Source of the DNA: Flavivirga aquimarina
GTDB lineage: Bacteria; Bacteroidota; Bacteroidia; Flavobacteriales; Flavobacteriaceae
DNA length: 64,000 nt
Assembly (NCBI RefSeq): GCF_030540835.1
Contig: NZ_JAUOEK010000140.1
Span: 29,792 to 93,791, forward strand
Direction: 5' to 3'
This document shows positions 58,801 to 64,000 of this stretch, piece by piece (position 1 is the stretch's first letter; each line of letters starts with the position of its first letter). Under the pieces are notes generated by a model. The model made no database searches. It had not been told where the DNA came from and was given only the letters and a program-made list of their open reading frames with translations. A program made the position numbers and the translations under genes.

Positions 58801-59712
58801 TTTTAATTTTGATTCAATCACTTTTTCTTCAATTGAGCTACATATAATTTGAAGCTGAGAACTCTCTATTTGCTTTCTATGTTCCTTATTTAGAAAATTT
58901 AAAATATGATCCAAGGCCTCTGAACTATAGGTAAATGGATCGCTCTCAAACTCACCACTAATATTAGCCGGATTCTCAATAGCCTTTTTTGCCGAACTAT
59001 CATCAAGTGGACCAAGCTTATACCAATTGGCACTACTCGTAGGTAAATAGTCTGCCATGTGTTCCAATAAATGTAGGCGATCCTCTCTGATAGAAATTAG
59101 TACTTTCAAATTTAAATCTTCTTGAAGCAAGGCAAGTTGTTCATTAGTAAATGGATTGTTATCACTTGTATAAAGTTCAAGAATATCCCAATATCTTTGG
59201 GGAGTTGGAGTATTGAGGACTTCAGAAAGTTGTTTTCTAAATTCCAGTTGGTCTTCTAGGGAATATGTGAAAAATTCTTCAAATTGGTCAAAAATAAGAA
59301 CTATGCTTTTTTTACCTTTACAAACAATTTGAAATTCCTTTAAATCATGCCATAAAGAATCCTCATTCTCAATAAGTTTGTCTAAATAAGTTGAAACATT
59401 GCTCTTGCCATGCCTAATTCTTAAACCAGTTTTTTGAACAGGACTAAGCTCTTCGCTTTCATTAGATAAAAACCGGATATAAATAGGTTTATACTTATTT
59501 TCCTTAAGTATCTTTGGAATCAATCCAGCATTAATCAGTGAGCTTTTACCTAAACCAGATTTACTAAATAAAATAGTAAATGGTTCCAGAGAAATTCTTC
59601 GATATATTTCTTCAATATGTGTATCCCTTCCAAAAAATATATCTTTTTGATTCTCTTCAAATGGTTTAGATCCCGGGTACCTGACCGAATTAAGGTTGTT
59701 TTCCTTTTTCAA
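55885..59712 (-). CDS. STAND NTPase with transmembrane helix and WD40 repeats
   Basis: A 1275-residue protein starting at TTG 59712. The N-terminal nSTAND module (about 15-430) has a P-loop Ser-Gly-Leu-Gly-Lys-Ser-Ser (52-58), Walker B Ile-Val-Leu-Ile-Phe-Asp-Gln-Phe-Glu-Glu (about 125-135) and an Arg-rich sensor region. A charged coiled coil (about 420-455) leads to one membrane helix (about 458-478), then about 12 WD40 repeats, such as Phe-Leu-Thr-Ser-Gly-Asp-Asp-Gln-Asn-Val-Lys-Leu-Trp-Asp. It is the third gene of the operon (gap 34 bases). STAND NTPases act as switches that oligomerise on ligand binding; this one would be the sensor and platform. Confidence 0.9.
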   Translation of the reverse strand: MKKENNLNSVRYPGSKPFEENQKDIFFGRDTHIEEIYRRISLEPFTILFSKSGLGKSSLINAGLIPKILKENKYKPIYIRFLSNESEELSPVQKTGLRIRHGKSNVSTYLDKLIENEDSLWHDLKEFQIVCKGKKSIVLIFDQFEEFFTYSLEDQLEFRKQLSEVLNTPTPQRYWDILELYTSDNNPFTNEQLALLQEDLNLKVLISIREDRLHLLEHMADYLPTSSANWYKLGPLDDSSAKKAIENPANISGEFESDPFTYSSEALDHILNFLNKEHRKQIESSQLQIICSSIEEKVIESKLKVIQLSDVNDLNSIIGNYYAQRINAIDDLDERKKAKDVIEEDLVFEDGEQKRRLALYEGKILRKINESTLKNLVDSHLLRSVPQEMGGFTYELSHDVLLEPILKAKAHRKEKELSEKRLLELKTLNEEKEREKEENERLKRKNKRIKQLSFLLGIFLVASGWLYVELSKEKKDADKLNVKSLKQLKELKKVKQQTLIGFAEINANDATLSFRLAEKAYNDITKDSVIIAKDDLERSENIIRSFYNVPNYLKFSNTYLNPNNEKITGIRVHEGKNILFAATENLSIQMHNLSSPSDSIQSFPSGHEGKINTISINKSGDFLLTSSLDGTVVLRNLKNNDTICIKHHAAVNTAFFDPSENFVITASNAPIGSGNGEVRIYNRKGLLLAKDTYKGNMVYADFVTQNKIVTKSKGKIVRFYHFVNGKLDEAGDNMHGNNELSPLVHLYEDKIVLSAYENGKIFLNNQFNVIDSNTVRVNKALEFSLKIGNQKLKHATFSKEKNLVVAIVGDDILIYDILKSKRIHKIDNPHSSEIKRLKISNHGDYFLTSGDDQNVKLWDLEGNPLATLSGHINLTQMWFSRNDDFIITVSDSKIRQWPMKKKATTVYNTNQKTNILSLNYLNNEDNILTTFQNGMVSIYSLLKQDSKVLISEFGEPILNSNDGKNNVIGSVPKYNNTDPHFKDYFSIIRNNELMSFVFRNDSISLLNRCTLKDNQMFNTINSFAEGKQLVTSTNRGEALIWNSNLDKCMQIDKWSSKFPTIGIGESIIMEFNDNTFDNSTSLLSAITPNNHVEFYKIVKEDKLSSGSKYLFNQVGTLKSHSAKINLIKASRDQTLYLTASEDRTIHVYDFSNGFTDSIFLKLTGHSSGIKYANFSPDGRFIISCSKDNTIKIWSIEDGGKLILDLTEEGDNISIAELSKDNRSLLMGTNDGLIKIKPILLEISDIIKAIKKGEDFGQVGELTKKQKKRFFADFNE

Positions 59713-59746
59713 TTTTTTTGAGTATAGGTTGTTATGAGTCTAAATT

Positions 59747-60877
59747 CTAAACAATTAGCTCATTTTTAAATTCGTTTATTAGCTGTATATAACTATCCCT
59801 TATAATATTTAGTTGAATAGGTTCTTCTTCAGGTCTTATTAAACTACATAATTTTTTATCCTTAAAATTATTGTACTGTCCTTTTAGGTGAATGACCTTT
59901 AGTAATAAAGGCTTTCTTGTTTCACCTTTTCCATTTAAACTTTCTTTTAATTTTTCATCAATCTTATCAAAATTATTTTTCTGGGCTAAATTCAAAAGGT
60001 AACTTACAAGAGAAGACCGGGCAGTTGCTCTTTGTTGTTTTTCATTGAGATCTTTAATTAAATTATGTTGTTTACATCTCGCAAATAACTGGTCAATAAA
60101 CTCTGGTATATCTGAATTGACAAACCTAATATGGTATTGTTCTTTACAAATGTCAATATCTTTAGGTGAGAGGTTCATGCCAGTAGCATACTTCGTTTTT
60201 CTCTCTTTATGTTGCCTTAATATACGCATGAATAGATGTACAAACCATTGATTAAATGACATACCAATAAAAAGGTAATACTGAGCATCCAAAAGGTTAT
60301 CTTTAATTAATTTTGACATGCTATTACCTTTAATAACGCTCTCTAGATAATCATAAAAATCATCATAGGTTAGTACTAGTGAATTACGATTGTTTAATTC
60401 ACCCAGCAAATTATAGATTAAAGGTCTTTCAATTGTTGGATTAGCATTAATTTTTTCTGGTTGGTTGCGAACGTAAGAATCAAAAACATAGGACAAACCT
60501 AGTTCTTCAAATGAATCTGTTAAATGATAATCTGGGGTTAATGAGAGGTAGAGATGAAATTTTATTTGGGCTATTTTATCCAATAATCCTTTAGAAGTAG
60601 AATTAGTTACTCTATTATAAAAACCTTTTATAGCTTGATAAGTTGGACCATCTGAACCACCATGATTTAGATGAAACCATCCGTTTTCTTGAACTTTTAT
60701 ATTAAGTTCGTCCTTGTGTTTCAACAAATAGTTGGATATGTAATCTGAAAATACATTTGGTGTTTTTTGATCTTCAAAGGAATTACCCAATAAAAAAAGT
60801 TCAGGCCCCAGACAAATTATGCATTGCTTTGTTTTTATTCCTTCAATTATAGCGGTCCATTCAAATTCGTTTAACAT
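59747..60877 (-). CDS. SIR2-like protein with C-terminal EAD-like domain
   Basis: A 376-residue protein. The SIR2-like fold is seen in Cys-Leu-Gly-Pro-Glu-Leu-Phe (22-28), Leu-Ser-Leu-Thr-Pro-Asp-Tyr (111-117) and Ser-Leu-Val-Leu-Thr-Tyr-Asp-Asp-Phe (166-174). The usual His-Gly is Leu-Leu-Gly (157-159), so the catalytic His is absent and NAD hydrolysis is doubtful. Residues about 285-376 look like an EAD: Tyr-Leu-Leu-Asn-Leu-Ala-Gln, Ile-His-Leu-Lys-Gly-Gln-Tyr-Asn-Asn-Phe and a C-terminal helix. The gene is 19 bases downstream of the protease gene, so they are co-expressed. It probably bridges partners. Confidence 0.75.
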   Translation of the reverse strand: MLNEFEWTAIIEGIKTKQCIICLGPELFLLGNSFEDQKTPNVFSDYISNYLLKHKDELNIKVQENGWFHLNHGGSDGPTYQAIKGFYNRVTNSTSKGLLDKIAQIKFHLYLSLTPDYHLTDSFEELGLSYVFDSYVRNQPEKINANPTIERPLIYNLLGELNNRNSLVLTYDDFYDYLESVIKGNSMSKLIKDNLLDAQYYLFIGMSFNQWFVHLFMRILRQHKERKTKYATGMNLSPKDIDICKEQYHIRFVNSDIPEFIDQLFARCKQHNLIKDLNEKQQRATARSSLVSYLLNLAQKNNFDKIDEKLKESLNGKGETRKPLLLKVIHLKGQYNNFKDKKLCSLIRPEEEPIQLNIIRDSYIQLINEFKNELIV

Positions 60878-60896
60878 AATAATATTTAAAGTTTAT

Positions 60897-63695
60897 TTAA
60901 AAATCATCAAAGGATTCGTTATCATTTTCGTTTTCAAACATATCAAGATATGTCAATATTCTATCCTTTATTTGTGCCAACCAAATTCTATAAGAAGAAT
61001 CATCAATAATTCCTTTTTGCTTTTTACTAAGGAGATCATTATAGTCTCCTGACAGCATAATAATTCCGTTAAAATATGAGTCAAAATGTGATTTAGCTAG
61101 TTTCAACAATAGTGATATTGATTTACCTATTTGATTCTTGGATACCTCCTTCCTAATTGCTGAAATCTCATTTTTTATTTCTTCACCTGACTTATCTTCA
61201 TTTGAAGATTGCGAAACCTGATTTATATCAATCTCTTTATGACTGTTGTTAAGATTATAGGTCTTAAGTAGTTCAGTCAATAGTTCTTTATTAATTCCGC
61301 TAAAAGTTTTGGTTACCTCGCTAGATCTGCAAAGAAAATAATCTGAACTTAAATTTTTCACCCTATTTACTATAGGCCTTTGCACATGCTTGTACTCTTT
61401 AACCCTTCTTGGAACCTCTCTTAAAACATGGTATAATAAATCAACCATTCTTACGTATGGATCACCATCACTTGCGTAACCAGCTAATGCCTCAAGCACT
61501 ACTGCCGTAAATAGACTATTTTTTGCTCCTGGAAGTATTACAGATTGTTCATCATCATCGCATGAAGTAATAAAAACTTTACCTCCTCCAGTATTCAATC
61601 TTTTCAAAAGTTCGACGTTCGAATTCACCATATCCAAATCAGGACTTTTAAGCTTAAGTAAAGGTTTGTCTTCAATCATCCCTGAGGCATGGCAACAATC
61701 AAGCATAACCAATAGTTTTTTCGCATTAATCCTGTTAATTAAATCAGAGAATTCAGAACCGCTAACCATTGTATTTTCTCTATTTAATGAATTAGCACCA
61801 TGAGTCAAAAGATAGTATTCATTTGATGAGCCATTATTGACTATTCCTCCATGTCCAGAGTAATATACAATCACTGTGGCATCATCTTCACTTTTAACTT
61901 TCTCGACTATATTCTCCAGTGAGGCCAAAACATTAAATCTGTTGGCATCTTCGTTAACCAGGATTTTAACATTTTCTTTTCGGTACGCAGCTTTCTGGGA
62001 ATCCTTAAGCAACTCTCCCAGATCTTTGGCATCATCTACTGTTACAGGAATATCATGCCCCCCAACTCCTATAAGCAAAGCATGAGCATTAGATAAATTC
62101 AAATTTCCCGAATCTTCGACGATCGAATTAAGGCGCCGTTTAAGACTACTGGAAGCTTTTTCAGAATTCATGAGTTTATGAATAATCTCACGCTTTCGCT
62201 TTTGAGACCATTTTTCATCTTCATCGATTTTAAGGTAATTGTGTAAATCTGGCTCAGTATGAAGAAGTTGTAAAATTTCTGTGGCATACATTTCCTCCTC
62301 TGATTCATTTTGGTTGCCTTTTAACCTTAACATAATACCTAATAAATCCAATATCCCATTTAAAGAACATTTAGCTTTTTTAGATTTCCTTAATATCTTC
62401 CAATCGGGGAAAATATTTAAAGCATCATTAGCTTTTAGTATACCTTGTCCATAATATTTTTTATGTTTTTCATATGATTTATCAGCACTATTAAATAAAG
62501 CATACTTTACAGCTTCAACTTTTTTCCATTTCTTAGCTGGATCAAGATTTGATTCGATTTTATCTCTGTGAAAACTTAGCCATAGTGCCGCTGCTGCTGC
62601 TATCTGTGGTGTGGCAGAAGATGTTCCCCCTCCATCCAAACGATAAAAAATATTATCGTTTGATTGATTCATAGTAGCCCAAACTGTATTTGGGGTGTAA
62701 GCGGCTATTGAATTATCCATAACTTTTTTAGGCCCAAAATTACCTTGCATTGTTTCTCCCCCCTCTGTCTTTGCACTTATTTGGGCTTTAAATACATAAG
62801 GCAAGTGATTTGCAGTAACCCCAGTAGCAGATATAACCCTTTTCCAGCGAGCTGGATACAACGTTTTTTTAGGCAATAACCTTTTGGCTTCTTTATTCCA
62901 ACTATTCCCAGCTGCTGTGACTACAGTAACTCCAGCTTCATAGGCCCTATTAATAGCATTAGCCCATTGATTAGTTGGAACACCGGCCATAGACATTGTA
63001 ACAACCTCACAACCAATGTCAATTGCATAATCTAAGGCTTTCACGAAATTTTGAGATCGAATTAAAGCAACTGTATCACAAATTCGTATAGGAATGATCT
63101 CTGCAAATGGAATAGCACCCAATTCGTCATTAAATGTAATACCATTACTATTTATTGAAACTTTATTTCCCGCCAGAATTGACATTGTAGCTGTACCATG
63201 GCCATCCTGCTCTTGAAAAGAATCCTTTGTAACGTCAATTGCTGAACCCTCGTTTTCATCTTTCAAAAAACTAATACCTTTAGTCATGAATTTTGGGAGG
63301 GCTGGATGATTTGGTTGATAACCTGTATCGATATGAGCTATTTTTATACATCTATCTTTCTGAACCTTTTTCCAAACACGTTCCTTAGCTTTTCTTAATT
63401 GTGAAAAATCATCTAATAAATGCCATATGACATGATTTTCTATTTCTGGTGGAGATGGCCAATTCTGTAGATATGGTTCTTCAATTGATTTGGCAATTAA
63501 ACTATTCTCAACATTATTATAAAGATTATTTATAATATTAGGTTCAGTAAAACCTTTATAACCTGTTTTCTGCCTGTATCGATGAGCTGCATCCCAAGGG
63601 GTCTCACCTTCGGTAATAATATTATCACCAAGCCCGTACGTGCTATCAATGGACTTATTGATTGTGGGGGCTATTAAAATTTCAAATTCTTTCAA
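60897..63695 (-). CDS. Subtilase-caspase double protease with EAD-like tail
   Basis: A 932-residue protein read from TTG 63695. A subtilisin (S8) domain spans about 115-430, with Asp123 (His-Ile-Asp-Thr-Gly), His166 (Asp-Gly-His-Gly-Thr), Asn264 and Ser359 (Gly-Thr-Ser-Ser-Ala-Thr-Pro). A caspase-like (C14) domain spans about 535-790 with His615 (Tyr-Ser-Gly-His-Gly) and Cys668 (Leu-Asp-Cys-Cys-His-Ala-Ser-Gly). Both sites are complete. Residues about 850-920 resemble an EAD: Ile-Ser-Leu-Leu-Leu-Lys-Leu, Leu-Ser-Gly-Asp-Tyr-Asn-Asp-Leu and Gln-Ile-Lys-Asp-Arg-Ile-Leu. There is no signal peptide, so it acts in the cytosol. It is the first gene of the STAND operon. Confidence 0.88.
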   Translation of the reverse strand: MKEFEILIAPTINKSIDSTYGLGDNIITEGETPWDAAHRYRQKTGYKGFTEPNIINNLYNNVENSLIAKSIEEPYLQNWPSPPEIENHVIWHLLDDFSQLRKAKERVWKKVQKDRCIKIAHIDTGYQPNHPALPKFMTKGISFLKDENEGSAIDVTKDSFQEQDGHGTATMSILAGNKVSINSNGITFNDELGAIPFAEIIPIRICDTVALIRSQNFVKALDYAIDIGCEVVTMSMAGVPTNQWANAINRAYEAGVTVVTAAGNSWNKEAKRLLPKKTLYPARWKRVISATGVTANHLPYVFKAQISAKTEGGETMQGNFGPKKVMDNSIAAYTPNTVWATMNQSNDNIFYRLDGGGTSSATPQIAAAAALWLSFHRDKIESNLDPAKKWKKVEAVKYALFNSADKSYEKHKKYYGQGILKANDALNIFPDWKILRKSKKAKCSLNGILDLLGIMLRLKGNQNESEEEMYATEILQLLHTEPDLHNYLKIDEDEKWSQKRKREIIHKLMNSEKASSSLKRRLNSIVEDSGNLNLSNAHALLIGVGGHDIPVTVDDAKDLGELLKDSQKAAYRKENVKILVNEDANRFNVLASLENIVEKVKSEDDATVIVYYSGHGGIVNNGSSNEYYLLTHGANSLNRENTMVSGSEFSDLINRINAKKLLVMLDCCHASGMIEDKPLLKLKSPDLDMVNSNVELLKRLNTGGGKVFITSCDDDEQSVILPGAKNSLFTAVVLEALAGYASDGDPYVRMVDLLYHVLREVPRRVKEYKHVQRPIVNRVKNLSSDYFLCRSSEVTKTFSGINKELLTELLKTYNLNNSHKEIDINQVSQSSNEDKSGEEIKNEISAIRKEVSKNQIGKSISLLLKLAKSHFDSYFNGIIMLSGDYNDLLSKKQKGIIDDSSYRIWLAQIKDRILTYLDMFENENDNESFDDF

Positions 63696-64000
63696 ATTAC
63701 AACAGATTAATGGCTTATATCGCCGTTAAAAACTGCTATAAATTAGATCTGTACTAAGGGATAAAGTATTAATAGTACAAAATTTTTATTGAATATTAAT
63801 AAATTATAGTCAAAGTTCAAGATAATAGGATGAAAAACTAAAATTACTTATAATTAATAAAACCCGTTGTGCATTTAGGCGATATTAACTTTTAAGTTAT
63901 TAATATTCCTATTAAACACGAACTTATTGATAAACTGGACTACTGTCATTGCTGTGATTTTGGACAAGATTCTATTTTTGAATCCATCAAAAGATTTAGC
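63696..64000. other. Upstream region of the protease-STAND operon (window end)
   Basis: AT-rich DNA that should hold the operon promoter. No clear TAnnTTTG box is visible on the minus strand. From about 63911 an open frame reaches the window edge without a start codon and cannot be judged. Confidence 0.45.

Noticed and set aside
63911..64000. Open frame with several Cys residues at the right edge
   Set aside because: It has no start codon after the upstream stop and is cut by the window end; similarity to a zinc-binding segment could be chance.

Overview
The window is AT-rich and looks like a chromosomal segment of a marine-type Flavobacteriaceae (phylum Bacteroidota). The evidence is gene content (L-serine ammonia-lyase, a Prx-Trx-DUF6952 cluster, DUF3857/transglutaminase proteins, FtsK-LolA-LptF/G-RibB order), the lack of Shine-Dalgarno sequences, and Bacteroidota promoters of the TTTG-N19/20-TAnnTTTG type, best seen before the tRNA-Ser gene.

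Positions 1-27331 and 31353-48395 are mostly core: the end of an AraC/GyrI-like gene, a PAS protein, two proteins with transglutaminase folds, a nitronate monooxygenase, an rRNA methyltransferase, dnaK, sdaA, panB with rluA and an aldehyde dehydrogenase, an orphan sensor kinase, an Lrp regulator divergent from a Met gamma-lyase-like enzyme, nhaC, peroxiredoxin/thioredoxin, photolyase, katG with an ankyrin partner, tpx, dgkA, ftsK, lolA, an LptF/G permease, ribB, a DegT aminotransferase and a nitroreductase. Two copies of a MITE-like element (10389-10550 and 32222-32354) and a pair of small paralogous genes sit in the intergenic spaces.

The first defence-like insert (27606-30986) holds a RelA/SpoT-type nucleotide synthetase, a cGAS/DncV-like nucleotidyltransferase and a four-helix membrane protein, with a palindrome in front and a small HTH regulator with its own palindrome behind. 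This is a CBASS-like arrangement with two different nucleotide-making enzymes.

From 48560 to the window end there is an island next to tRNA-Ser(UGA). It starts with the N-terminal half of a tyrosine integrase broken by an IS110-family element, whose non-coding leader has a strong hairpin where a bridge RNA would be expected. A structured RNA (a second copy lies at 31160) and an EGF-like lipoprotein follow. Then come cargo modules separated by three copies of a roughly 75-90 bp direct repeat: a SIR2-like gene behind a perfect 24-bp palindrome, a Fic protein, and finally a large conflict system. That last module is the most exciting part. A three-gene operon on the minus strand encodes a subtilase-caspase double protease with a C-terminal effector-associated domain (EAD), a SIR2-like protein with a similar C-terminal domain and no catalytic His, and a STAND NTPase with a transmembrane helix and WD40 repeats. 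A convergent gene encodes an EAD joined to a membrane anchor and an unknown C-terminal domain. I infer an inflammasome/apoptosome-like bacterial immune system in which the STAND protein senses, EADs assemble, and proteases execute.
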